Origin: Lysobacteraceae bacterium
GTDB taxonomy: Bacteria; Pseudomonadota; Gammaproteobacteria; Xanthomonadales; Xanthomonadaceae
DNA: 7,380 bases
Assembly: GCA_027483745.1 (NCBI GenBank)
Contig: JAIXTZ010000266.1
Span: forward strand, 1-7,380
Direction of reading: 5' to 3'
A program made the position numbers and the translations under genes. The notes under the pieces are model-generated. The model was not told where the DNA came from. It saw only the letters and a program-made list of their open reading frames with translations, and ran no database searches. Numbering within the stretch: position 1 is the stretch's first letter; every line of letters starts with the position of its first letter. Positions 1-6,001 of this stretch are shown piece by piece.

Positions 1-310
1 GGATCACCGCCGGCGGCTGCTGGGCCAGCGAGAGTTCGGCACCCTGCCCGCCCATCACCAGGGTCATTTCGTCGCGGACGACCTTGATCAACGCCTGGCC
101 AGGCGTCAGGGACTGAAGCACCTCCTGCCCGACCGCCCGCACCTTGATCCGCTCGATCAGGGCCTGCACCACCGGCAAGGCGACATCGGCCTCGAGCAGC
201 GCGATGCGGACCTCTCGCAGGCTCTCGCGGATGTTCTCCTCGCTCAGGCGGCCGCGGCCGCGGAGGCGCTGGAGGGTGCCGGAAAGGCGCTGGGTCAGGG
301 ACTCGAACAT
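1..310 (-). CDS. ffh: Signal recognition particle GTPase Ffh, N-terminal part (cut by window edge)
   Basis: Protein core of the bacterial signal recognition particle: with 4.5S RNA it binds signal sequences on nascent membrane proteins and docks on FtsY at the inner membrane. Translating the minus strand from the ATG at 310-308 gives 103 codons that begin MFESLTQRLSGTLQRLRGRG and continue with a stretch containing LREVRIALLEADVALPVV and SLTPGQ, closely matching the helical N domain of E. coli Ffh. The reading frame leaves the window at QPPAVI, just before the expected P-loop of the G domain, so neither the GTPase nor the M domain is visible. The gene is divergent from the ypjD-like gene. A -10-like box lies about 40 bases upstream. 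I see no strong Shine-Dalgarno sequence before the ATG. The identity is secure; only the completeness is unknown. Confidence 0.96.
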   Translation of the reverse strand, partial: MFESLTQRLSGTLQRLRGRGRLSEENIRESLREVRIALLEADVALPVVQALIERIKVRAVGQEVLQSLTPGQALIKVVRDEMTLVMGGQGAELSLAQQPPAVI

Positions 311-350
311 GGCGGAAAGCGCTGCAGGGACGCGGTAAAGCGGGGTTGGA

Positions 351-356
351 AGTATA
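351..356 (-). promoter_or_regulatory. Candidate -10 box for ffh
   Basis: On the minus strand these six bases read TATACT, five of six matching the sigma70 -10 consensus. They would start transcription about 30-35 bases before the ffh ATG. No good -35 hexamer is present at 17-18 bases (ATGCCT or AATGCC), so this is a partial promoter match. It lies directly beside the inverted repeat at 358-393, whose arms cover the -35 region. Confidence 0.4.
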
Positions 357-357
357 G

Positions 358-393
358 CCCTCGAGCCGATGCGAGGCATTCTCGTTTCGAGGG
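358..393. repeat. Imperfect inverted repeat in the ffh/ypjD divergent region
   Basis: The left arm at 358-369 (CCCTCGAGCCGA) and the right arm at 382-393 (TCGTTTCGAGGG) pair at 10 of 12 positions around a 12-base centre; the outer seven pairs are perfect. Position suggests either an operator for the divergent genes, since it covers the expected ffh -35 region, or a 5' leader hairpin of the ypjD-like mRNA that takes up the purine-rich GAGGGG stretch at 389-394. A chance palindrome cannot be excluded in such GC-rich DNA. Confidence 0.45.
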
Positions 394-414
394 GTGCTGT
401 GCGACACTGCCGCC

Positions 415-1221
415 ATGCCCACGGTCCTGATCCTCGCGGCCCTCGCCGCGTTCGCCTATGCGCTCGCCGCCTTCGGGCTGGTGCGCCGCCTTCAGGCCGG
501 CGGATCAGCGGAGGGAGCGCTGTGGCCGCTGCTGCTCGCCGGCAACGGCGTTCTGATGCAGCTCGGCTTGCACGCCTGGGCGGGACACGTGAGAGGCGCG
601 CCGGACTTGCACTTCTTCGCGGCGCTCTCCCTCGTCAGCCTCGGCATGGCGGCCCTCACCGTCGCGGCGGCCCGCCTCGAACGTCTGGAGGCCCTGGGCG
701 TCGTGGTGTTCCCGGTGGCTGCCGCCTGCGTGCTGACCTACGCCTTGGGCGCGCAGCCCGGCAGCGGCACCAACGAGCTGCCGTGGCCGATCCTGATGCA
801 TGCCTGGCTTGCCCTGCTGGCGTATGCGGCACTGGCGCTCGCGGCGCTGTTCGCGGCTGGCCTGTGGCTGCAAGAACGCGCCCTGCGGCAGCGCCGCATC
901 ACCGGCATCGTGCGGATCCTCCCGCCCCTCACGCAGTCAGAGAGCCTGCTGTTCCGTACCTTGGTCGCCGCCTTCGCCCTGCTGACGCTGGCCTTGGCGA
1001 TGGGCCTCGTGTTCGTCGACAACCTCTTCGCCCAGCACCTGATGCACAAGACCGTGCTCTCGCTGCTGAGCTGGGCCGTGCTAGCCACGCTACTGTTCGG
1101 GCACTGGCGCTGGGGATGGCGCGGCGCCAAGGCCGCGCGCTGGACGCTGGCCGCCATGCTTCTGCTCGCCATGGCCTTCTTCGGCAGCCGCTTCGTCTAC
1201 GAGTTCCTGCTGGTGCGCTAA
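415..1221 (+). CDS. ypjD: CcsA/YpjD-family inner-membrane protein (cytochrome c assembly family)
   Basis: A 268-residue polytopic protein with about eight hydrophobic segments (roughly residues 3-23, 36-54, 66-87, 92-112, 126-150, 181-201, 212-230 and 242-264). It resembles E. coli YpjD across its length, notably the conserved end around residues 228-260 (FGHWRWGWRG, then FFGSRF). Family members are related to the CcsA/CcmC-type haem-handling proteins of cytochrome c maturation, but YpjD itself has no firmly established function. Histidines that could ligand haem lie in or beside membrane segments: H53, H129, H208, H211 and H230. I chose ATG 415 because it gives an MP start like YpjD; a GTG at 394 in the same frame would add seven polar residues and is less likely. 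Neither start has a well-spaced Shine-Dalgarno. Divergence from ffh is the same as in E. coli and supports the assignment. Its stop overlaps the convergent GNAT gene by 4 bases. Confidence 0.88.
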   Translation: MPTVLILAALAAFAYALAAFGLVRRLQAGGSAEGALWPLLLAGNGVLMQLGLHAWAGHVRGAPDLHFFAALSLVSLGMAALTVAAARLERLEALGVVVFPVAAACVLTYALGAQPGSGTNELPWPILMHAWLALLAYAALALAALFAAGLWLQERALRQRRITGIVRILPPLTQSESLLFRTLVAAFALLTLALAMGLVFVDNLFAQHLMHKTVLSLLSWAVLATLLFGHWRWGWRGAKAARWTLAAMLLLAMAFFGSRFVYEFLLVR

Positions 1222-1811
1222 GGCTTGGCGAGGCCTCCGCGGCCCAGCGTGCCGAGATCGGCCCGAAGCGACTCATCGACCCAGCCGAACACGAGGTGGT
1301 CCTGCACCACGCCGTCGCGGATTGCGCGGCGACGAGTCAGGCCTTCATGGGCGAAACCCGCTTTCTCAAGCACGCGAATGGAGCCCACGTTGGCCGATGC
1401 GGCATAGGCGGTGACGCGAGACAGTCCCCAGCGATGAACGGCCACCGGCAGTACGGCACGCACGACTTGCGTCATGATGCCGCGACCCCAGTGAGACTCG
1501 CCCAGCCAGTAGCCGAGCTCGGCACTGTGCGCGAACTCGCCCTCGCCGCGACGGAATCCGACACCGCCTGCCGCCTCGCCATCGATCTCAACAGCCCAGG
1601 CCTCCGGATCGTCCTGCGCCTGCAGGAAAGCGAGCCAGTGCGCGGCATCTTCCCGGGTGTACGGGTTCGGAAAACGCATCGAGAGGAAACGCGCGACCCG
1701 CGGGTTGTCGGCATGCCGCACCATGGCGTCCGCGTCAGCCGGCACCCACGGCCTGACACGGCCGCCGTTGAACCGGACGACGACGGGTTCACGGTGGCCG
1801 ATCGCGCCCAT
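1218..1811 (-). CDS. GNAT N-acetyltransferase, RimJ/RimL-like
   Basis: A 197-residue acetyl-CoA-dependent N-acetyltransferase of the Acetyltransf_3 (RimJ/RimL) type, the group that acetylates ribosomal protein N-termini and various small molecules; the substrate here cannot be read from sequence. Visible hallmarks are the N-terminal strand with VRPWVPADADAM (residues 19-30), the acetyl-CoA binding motif A at about 98-116 (ELGYWLGESHWGRGIMTQVV, with the GRG turn at 109-111), and motif B with N141, S144 and RVLEKAGF at 146-153. The ATG abuts the radA TGA with no gap, and a purine-rich GGTGGA lies just upstream inside the radA end, so it is probably translated by coupling with radA. The last codons run into the end of the convergent ypjD gene. 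The fold is clear; naming it rimJ or rimL would be over-reading. Confidence 0.9.
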   Translation of the reverse strand: MGAIGHREPVVVRFNGGRVRPWVPADADAMVRHADNPRVARFLSMRFPNPYTREDAAHWLAFLQAQDDPEAWAVEIDGEAAGGVGFRRGEGEFAHSAELGYWLGESHWGRGIMTQVVRAVLPVAVHRWGLSRVTAYAASANVGSIRVLEKAGFAHEGLTRRRAIRDGVVQDHLVFGWVDESLRADLGTLGRGGLAKP

Positions 1812-3206
1812 TCAATCCACCGCCTGTTCCAGCGCTTCCGAAAGCCGCTCGACGCCGACCACCTCCATCTCGCCGACGCGGCCGGATTTCGGCGCATTGG
1901 CCTTCGGCACCACGGCGCGCTTGAAGCCATGGGTCGAGGCCTCTTTCAGGCGCTCCTCGCCATTGGGCACCGGGCGAAGCTCGCCGGAGAGGCCAACCTC
2001 GCCGAACGCGATGGTCTTCTCGGGCAGCGGACGGTCGCGCAAGGAGCTGAGCACGGCGAGCAGGACGGGAAGATCGGCCGCGGTTTCCTGCACACGAATG
2101 CCGCCAACGACGTTGACGAACACATCTTGGTCGAACACGCCGACGCCACCATGGCGATGCAGCACGGCCAGCAGCATCGCCAGGCGGTTCTGCTCGAGGC
2201 CAAGGGCCACGCGGCGCGGATTCGCCAGCGGCGACTGGTCGACGAGAGCCTGCACCTCGACCAGCAGCGGACGCGTGCCTTCGCGCGTCACCATCACTGC
2301 GCTGCCCGGCTGCGGCAAGCGCGCGCCGGAGAGGAAGATCGCCGAGGGGTTCGACACCTCACGCAGGCCTTTGTCGCCCATCGCGAAGACGCCGAGCTCG
2401 TTGACCGCGCCGAAGCGGTTCTTGAAGGCGCGCAGCACGCGGAAGCGGCTGCCGGCCTCGCCTTCGAAATAGAGCACCGCGTCGACCATATGCTCGAGCA
2501 CGCGGGGGCCGGCGATGCCGCCCTCCTTGGTGACGTGGCCGACGAGGAACACCGCCGTGCCGGTCTCCTTGGCGAAGCGGACGAGCTTGGCCGCGCTTTC
2601 GCGCACCTGGCTCACCGAGCCGGGCGCCGCGGTGAGCAGTTCCGACCAGAGCGTCTGGATCGAATCGGCGATCATGAGTCGCGGCTTGGCCTGCGCCGCC
2701 TGCGAAAGGATGCGCTCGACGCAGGTCTCGGCCAGGGCCTGTACGCCGTCGATGCCGAGGCCGAGGCGCTGCGCGCGCCCCGCGACCTGCGAGAGGCTCT
2801 CTTCACCGGTGACGTAGAGGCCCGGCACCCGCGCGGCCATGGCCGAAATGGCCTGCAGCAGCAGCGTGGATTTGCCGATGCCCGGGTCGCCGCCCACAAG
2901 CACCACCGAGCCTTCGACGAGCCCGCCGCCCAACACGCGATCCAGCTCGCCGATGCCGGTGGACACGCGCGATTCGGCCTCGTGCTTCACTGCGGACAGC
3001 GGCGTGATGCGGGCCTGTTCCGGCGCGCCAGCCCAGTTCCCGTGGCGGGGATTCGATTTCGCCGATGCCGGCTCGAGGACGATCTCCGAGAGCGTGTTCC
3101 ACGCGCCACAGGCTTCGCACTGACCCTGCCACTTCGAGTAACTCGCACCGCAATCGGTGCAGACGTAGGCCGTCTTCGCCTTGGACTTGCTGCCGGTGAC
3201 CGCCAC
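1812..3206 (-). CDS. radA: DNA repair protein RadA (Sms), branch-migration ATPase
   Basis: RadA is a RecA-like, DnaB-like hexameric helicase that helps RecA extend D-loops and process recombination intermediates. All hallmarks are present in a 464-residue product, about the family's usual length. A four-cysteine zinc finger comes first (C16, C19, C30, C33). A RecA-type ATPase domain follows, with Walker A GGDPGIGKST at 105-114, Walker B ending in MIAD at 178-181, and the RadA-specific KNRFG motif at 262-266. A C-terminal Lon-protease-like domain runs from about 285, with GEVGLSGELRPV near its end. I chose GTG 3206 because it has an AAGGAG seven bases upstream and places the zinc finger at the usual distance. 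In-frame ATGs at 3242 and 3260 would add arginine-rich residues unlike the family. Its TGA touches the GNAT ATG. Repair role is established for the family; linkage to the neighbours is only positional. Confidence 0.97.
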   Translation of the reverse strand: MAVTGSKSKAKTAYVCTDCGASYSKWQGQCEACGAWNTLSEIVLEPASAKSNPRHGNWAGAPEQARITPLSAVKHEAESRVSTGIGELDRVLGGGLVEGSVVLVGGDPGIGKSTLLLQAISAMAARVPGLYVTGEESLSQVAGRAQRLGLGIDGVQALAETCVERILSQAAQAKPRLMIADSIQTLWSELLTAAPGSVSQVRESAAKLVRFAKETGTAVFLVGHVTKEGGIAGPRVLEHMVDAVLYFEGEAGSRFRVLRAFKNRFGAVNELGVFAMGDKGLREVSNPSAIFLSGARLPQPGSAVMVTREGTRPLLVEVQALVDQSPLANPRRVALGLEQNRLAMLLAVLHRHGGVGVFDQDVFVNVVGGIRVQETAADLPVLLAVLSSLRDRPLPEKTIAFGEVGLSGELRPVPNGEERLKEASTHGFKRAVVPKANAPKSGRVGEMEVVGVERLSEALEQAVD

Positions 3207-3213
3207 GCCGATG

Positions 3214-3219
3214 CTCCTT
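3214..3219 (-). promoter_or_regulatory. Ribosome binding site deciding the radA start
   Basis: The minus strand reads AAGGAG here, a full Shine-Dalgarno core, seven bases before the GTG at 3206-3204. Upstream in-frame ATGs at 3242 and 3260 have no comparable site, which settles the start in favour of GTG. Confidence 0.8.
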
Positions 3220-3277
3220 GGATCAGAACGCGAGCGTGCCATGCGCGGGTCGCAGGGCACGAGACGATGGATGAAAC

Positions 3278-4372
3278 CTAGGGACGGGCGCCCGAAAGCG
3301 CAATGAGGAACGCGTCTCGCTCGGCGTCGGCGATCGGCTTGAGGGCAAGGCCGAATTCATCGCGGATCGCCGCCGCGTACGCCTGCGCCCAGTGCGCATT
3401 CAGCACGGTGCCTGCGTGGCCATCGGAGAGATAAAGGCGGTCGAGGCCATCGCCCTCAGCGAAAGCCGCGGACCAGGCGACGGCCCCGCTCGCGTCGCGC
3501 ACGGGAACCCCGCGATAGGCCGGGCCGCCATCGATCGCGCGAGTGCCCACCAAACCACGGTAGAACGCGCGGTCATCGAAGAAGGCCACGTTCGGCGCCC
3601 GGTCAGCCAAGACGCGCAATCCATCATCGAATCGGTCGAGCATCACGGCGATGCGTTGACGTTCGACGGGATCCACGTAGGCCGCACTCCCCTGTGGCCA
3701 GTCGACGTTGTCGAGGACGCCAACGAGCAGGATGTGAAGCTGCGGCTGCACATCCGACAGCTGGCGCAGCGCGACGTCGACGGACGCGAGGCAGTCATCG
3801 ACGCGACGACGGTTCGCCTCGCTGTCGCCATCACGGGCAAACGCGTCCAAAGCTTCATGCGTGCCCAGATCGTTGATGCCGATTCGGATAACCACGATGC
3901 CACCGCGCCATGCATCGGGCTGCACGGCCATGCGGGCAGCGAACCGCGGCGCTTGCCGCCCCGAACCTTCGACGAGGTCGCTGCAGCGGGCCCCCGACCA
4001 GGCGTAATTGAACTCGTAGTCCTGCTTGCGGGGAGACCGGCGATCAATACCCCACCATCCCAGCACCGTCGCCCATCGGCCGCCGGTGCCCCACTCGCCC
4101 CAGACGCCCGGATCGAGCTGGTCCGCACGCAGCCGGGCGAGCACTTCGGTCCACTGCAGGGTCGTGGCACGGCGTGTCCCACCGCGTTCACGGCCGCCTT
4201 CTGGAAACGTGATGCGGTCCTGGTAGGCGTGGGAGTCCGAATCCCCGAGAACGGCAAAGGGAATGCGCCCCGACGTGGGCGGCGGACCGTGGGGTGCGCG
4301 ACAGCCCGCCAGAAGTACGGCGAGCAGGACAAGCATGGGGAGCGCAAACTCGGCGCGACGCAGGGGGCGCAT
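3278..4372 (-). CDS. Putative SGNH/GDSL-type hydrolase lipoprotein
   Basis: A 364-residue exported protein. The N-terminus has two arginine pairs nearby, a hydrophobic run and a lipobox LLAGC with lipidation cysteine C24, so it should be a lipoprotein processed by signal peptidase II; residue 25 is not Asp, so outer-membrane sorting is likely (inference). The mature part shows the SGNH hydrolase blocks: GDS at 43-45 with candidate nucleophile S45, block II glycine G127 in AWSGAR, block III GIND at 165-168 with N167, and a late D317/H319 pair in LSDGHAG. The last is spaced D-x-H rather than the usual D-x-x-H. Such enzymes are esterases, lipases or carbohydrate deacetylases; the substrate is unknown. 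A tryptophan-rich insert lies at about 91-107. The start codon follows the tRNA gene by 32 bases, with only a weak GGAT near it; radA begins 71 bases after its stop. I do not recognise a characterised orthologue. Confidence 0.82.
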   Translation of the reverse strand: MRPLRRAEFALPMLVLLAVLLAGCRAPHGPPPTSGRIPFAVLGDSDSHAYQDRITFPEGGRERGGTRRATTLQWTEVLARLRADQLDPGVWGEWGTGGRWATVLGWWGIDRRSPRKQDYEFNYAWSGARCSDLVEGSGRQAPRFAARMAVQPDAWRGGIVVIRIGINDLGTHEALDAFARDGDSEANRRRVDDCLASVDVALRQLSDVQPQLHILLVGVLDNVDWPQGSAAYVDPVERQRIAVMLDRFDDGLRVLADRAPNVAFFDDRAFYRGLVGTRAIDGGPAYRGVPVRDASGAVAWSAAFAEGDGLDRLYLSDGHAGTVLNAHWAQAYAAAIRDEFGLALKPIADAERDAFLIALSGARP

Positions 4373-4387
4373 CGGGATCCGCGGGAC

Positions 4388-4400
4388 GCCCTCAAGGGGC
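4388..4400 (-). other. Short stem-loop between tRNA-Thr and the lipoprotein gene
   Basis: GCCC at 4388-4391 pairs with GGGC at 4397-4400, with a further T-G wobble possible and a 3-5 base loop. It begins 5 bases after the tRNA CCA end. There is no T-run after it on the minus strand (the next bases are GTCCCGCGG), so it does not look like a rho-independent terminator. It might mark a processing or pausing site, or be chance. Confidence 0.3.
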
Positions 4401-4404
4401 CTGA

Positions 4405-4480
4405 TGGTGCCGGAGAAGGGACTCGAACCCCCGACCTACGCATTACGAATGCGCCGCTCTACCAACTGAGCTACACCGGC
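4405..4480 (-). tRNA. thrV-like tRNA-Thr(CGU): tRNA-Thr (anticodon CGU)
   Basis: A 76-base cloverleaf with encoded CCA (minus strand 4407-4405). The 5' acceptor arm GCCGGTG is at 4480-4474. The D arm is GCTC/GAGC with an 8-base loop. The anticodon stem GCGCA/TGCGT encloses TTCGTAA, giving anticodon CGT at 4447-4445. The variable loop is AGGTC, and the T arm has loop TTCGAGT. It resembles E. coli tRNA-Thr(CGU), and keeps the known threonine identity bases G1-C72, C2-G71, G35 and U36. It reads ACG codons, which are common in GC-rich genomes. Oddities: position 6-67 is a U-U mismatch in the acceptor stem (A at 4475 and A at 4414 on the plus strand), and T-stem pairs 49-65 and 50-64 are G-U. It is otherwise intact and probably functional. 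The symbol is only descriptive. Confidence 0.96.
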
Positions 4481-4492
4481 ATCAGAAGCGGG

Positions 4493-4521
4493 ATTTTAGT
4501 GGGGCCTCGGCCCGCGGTCAA
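4493..4521 (-). promoter_or_regulatory. Sigma70-type promoter for tRNA-Thr overlapping the ispH stop
   Basis: The minus strand reads TTGACC at 4521-4516 (five of six to the -35 consensus), then a 17-base spacer, then TAAAAT at 4498-4493 (five of six to the -10 consensus). Start of transcription would fall near 4486, about 5-6 bases before the mature tRNA 5' end at 4480. The bases just after the -10 box (CCCGC) form a GC-rich discriminator, a feature of stable-RNA promoters under stringent (ppGpp/DksA) control. The -35 box uses the ispH TGA stop (TTGACC contains it). The spacer holds a GGGCC/GGCCC palindrome. Confidence 0.75.
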
Positions 4522-5474
4522 TCGACCAGGCTGATGCGGAGCTCTTTCGGCAGGGCGAACACCACGTCCTCCGGCTTGCCGGACAGCTCCGTCGCCGCCC
4601 CGCCGCCCAGTTCGGCCAGCCGCGCGATCACGCCCTGCACGAGCAGTTCCGGCGCCGATGCACCGGCCGTGACGCCCACGCAGCGCTTACCGTCGACCCA
4701 GCGCGGTTCGACATGCTCCGCCCCATCGATGAGGTAGGCCTCGACGCCGTTCTTCTCGGCGAGCTCGCGCAGGCGGTTGGAATTCGAGCTGCTCGGGCTG
4801 CCGACCACGAGGATCAGGTCGCAGCGCGCGGCCAAATCGCGCACGGCGTCCTGCCGATTCTGCGTGGCGTAGCAGATGTCGTCGTGGCGCGGGCCCTGCA
4901 TGGCCGGGAAGCGCCGCTGCAGCGTGGCGATGATGTCCTTGGTGTCGTCGACCGACAGCGTCGTCTGCGTGGTGAACGCCACGTTGTCGGGCTGGGCAAT
5001 GGTGATCTGCTCGGCCTGCTCGACGTCCTCGACCAGGTAGATCGAGCCCGTACCCGCCTCCCTGCGCCACTGCCCCATCGTGCCTTCGACCTCGACGTGG
5101 CCCGCGTGGCCGATCAGCACGACATCGCGGCCGGCCCGGCAGTGGCGGGTGACCTCGATGTGCACCTTGGTGACCAGCGGACAGGTTGCGTCGAAGACCT
5201 TGAAGCCGCGCTCGGCGGCCTCGTTGCGCACCGCTTGGGAGACGCCGTGGGCACTGAAGATCAGCGTGGCGCCCGGCGGCACGTCGGCGAGGTCCTCGAT
5301 GAACACCGCGCCTTTGGCCCGCAGGTCCTCGACCACGAATTTGTTGTGCACCACTTCGTGACGGACGTAGATCGGCGCACCGAGCTGCTGGAGCGCCCGG
5401 TCCACGATCTCGATCGCTCGGTCGACGCCGGCGCAGAAGCCGCGCGGGTTGGCAAGCAGGACGTCGAAGCTCAT
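4518..5474 (-). CDS. ispH: 4-hydroxy-3-methylbut-2-enyl diphosphate reductase IspH (LytB)
   Basis: Last enzyme of the MEP pathway: a cytosolic iron-sulfur enzyme reducing HMBPP to IPP and DMAPP. The 318-residue product has the usual length and all expected residues: cluster-binding cysteines C14 (NPRGFCAG), C98 (DATCPLV) and C201 ([11 protein letters not shown]); substrate-binding H43 (EVVHNK), H76 (SAHGVS) and H126 with E128 ([15 protein letters not shown]); [10 protein letters not shown] at 169-178; and the SSNSN substrate motif at 229-233. The start at ATG 5474 is supported by GGGGAG five bases upstream and by the NPRGFC motif position. A longer upstream reading in the same frame is a shadow of lspA. 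It overlaps lspA by 4 bases (ATGA), so the two are probably translationally coupled. A tRNA promoter is embedded at its stop codon. Confidence 0.98.
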   Translation of the reverse strand: MSFDVLLANPRGFCAGVDRAIEIVDRALQQLGAPIYVRHEVVHNKFVVEDLRAKGAVFIEDLADVPPGATLIFSAHGVSQAVRNEAAERGFKVFDATCPLVTKVHIEVTRHCRAGRDVVLIGHAGHVEVEGTMGQWRREAGTGSIYLVEDVEQAEQITIAQPDNVAFTTQTTLSVDDTKDIIATLQRRFPAMQGPRHDDICYATQNRQDAVRDLAARCDLILVVGSPSSSNSNRLRELAEKNGVEAYLIDGAEHVEPRWVDGKRCVGVTAGASAPELLVQGVIARLAELGGGAATELSGKPEDVVFALPKELRISLVD

Positions 5475-5992
5475 TTCCGCTCCCCGCCGAAGAAACTGGC
5501 GATCACGAGCAGCACAGCGCCGGCAACGATCGCCGAGTCGGCCACGTTGAAGACGGGCCAGCTGTAGTCGCGCCAGTACCAGTGGATGAAGTCCACGACA
5601 TAGCCGAAACGCAGGCGATCGATCAGGTTGCCGAGGGCGCCGCCGATGATCAGCGCGAACGGCAGGGCCTCGGGCCAATGGCCGCGCGGCAGCTTGCGCA
5701 GCCAATGCACCAGCAGACCGCTGATGCCGATGGCCAGCGCGCTGAAGAACCAGCGCTGCCAGCCCGAGGCCCCGGCAAGGAAGCTGAAGGCCGCACCGTG
5801 GTTCTTGGCGAGCTGCCATTCCCAGAAGCCGTCGATGACGGGGATCGTGGGGCCGCCGTATTCGAGGATCGACAGGAAGTAGAGCTTACTGGCCTGGTCG
5901 ATAACGATAACGAGGGCGGACAGCCACAGCCATGCCAGCGCATTGGGGCCGGCGAGCGCGGTGGTCGGGGCGTGGGACGTCGGATCGGTCAC
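5471..5992 (-). CDS. lspA: Lipoprotein signal peptidase II LspA
   Basis: Inner-membrane aspartyl protease that cleaves prolipoproteins before the lipid-modified cysteine, after Lgt and before Lnt. The 173-residue product is of family length with four hydrophobic segments (about 18-40, 68-74 with 82-97, 108-124, and 147-167). Family motifs are clear: DQASK at 32-36, [10 protein letters not shown] at 63-72, [10 protein letters not shown] at 117-126, and the catalytic aspartates D134 (VVDFIHW) and D152 (FNVADS). The predicted start is GTG 5992, nine bases after the ileS stop and in the same frame. No in-frame ATG lies before the first membrane helix, and no Shine-Dalgarno is seen; the bases just before the start are pyrimidine-rich (TTCCCTCCC). 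Translation probably depends on ribosomes finishing ileS. It ends in a 4-base ATGA overlap with ispH, fitting the ileS-lspA-ispH operon. Confidence 0.97.
   Translation of the reverse strand: MTDPTSHAPTTALAGPNALAWLWLSALVIVIDQASKLYFLSILEYGGPTIPVIDGFWEWQLAKNHGAAFSFLAGASGWQRWFFSALAIGISGLLVHWLRKLPRGHWPEALPFALIIGGALGNLIDRLRFGYVVDFIHWYWRDYSWPVFNVADSAIVAGAVLLVIASFFGGERK
5480..5485 (-). promoter_or_regulatory. Ribosome binding site of ispH
   Basis: The minus strand reads GGGGAG five bases before the ATG at 5474. It lies inside the end of lspA and confirms the short ispH start. Confidence 0.7.
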
Positions 5993-6001
5993 GGGAGGGA
6001 A

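Noticed and set aside
297..308. Twelve-base direct match (AGGGACTCGAAC) between the ffh start and the tRNA T arm at 4417-4428, as a possible att pair
   Set aside because: A 12-base match is expected about once by chance in 7.4 kb, both copies are explained by coding and T-arm function, and no integrase or foreign gene lies between them.
3207..3260. Longer radA start at ATG 3242 or 3260
   Set aside because: No ribosome binding site there, and the Arg-rich extension is unlike RadA; GTG 3206 has AAGGAG at ideal spacing.
369..3281. A 970-codon plus-strand open reading frame
   Set aside because: It runs codon-for-codon opposite GNAT and radA, and through ypjD in another frame. In GC-rich genes that avoid TTA, CTA and TCA codons, this antisense frame is open by default. 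Its translation is Arg/Ala/His-rich with no domain.
4502..4513. Palindrome GGGCC/GGCCC downstream of ispH as a terminator
   Set aside because: Only a 4-5 base stem with a minimal loop and no T-run after it; it falls inside the spacer of the tRNA promoter.
3392..4534. A 380-codon plus-strand open reading frame over the lipoprotein and tRNA
   Set aside because: Same codon-aligned antisense effect opposite the lipoprotein; it also reads through the tRNA gene and has no recognisable motif.
5475..5819. N-terminal extension of ispH
   Set aside because: The extra residues are a frame-shifted reading of lspA. The ATG at 5474 has a good ribosome binding site and gives the normal IspH length.
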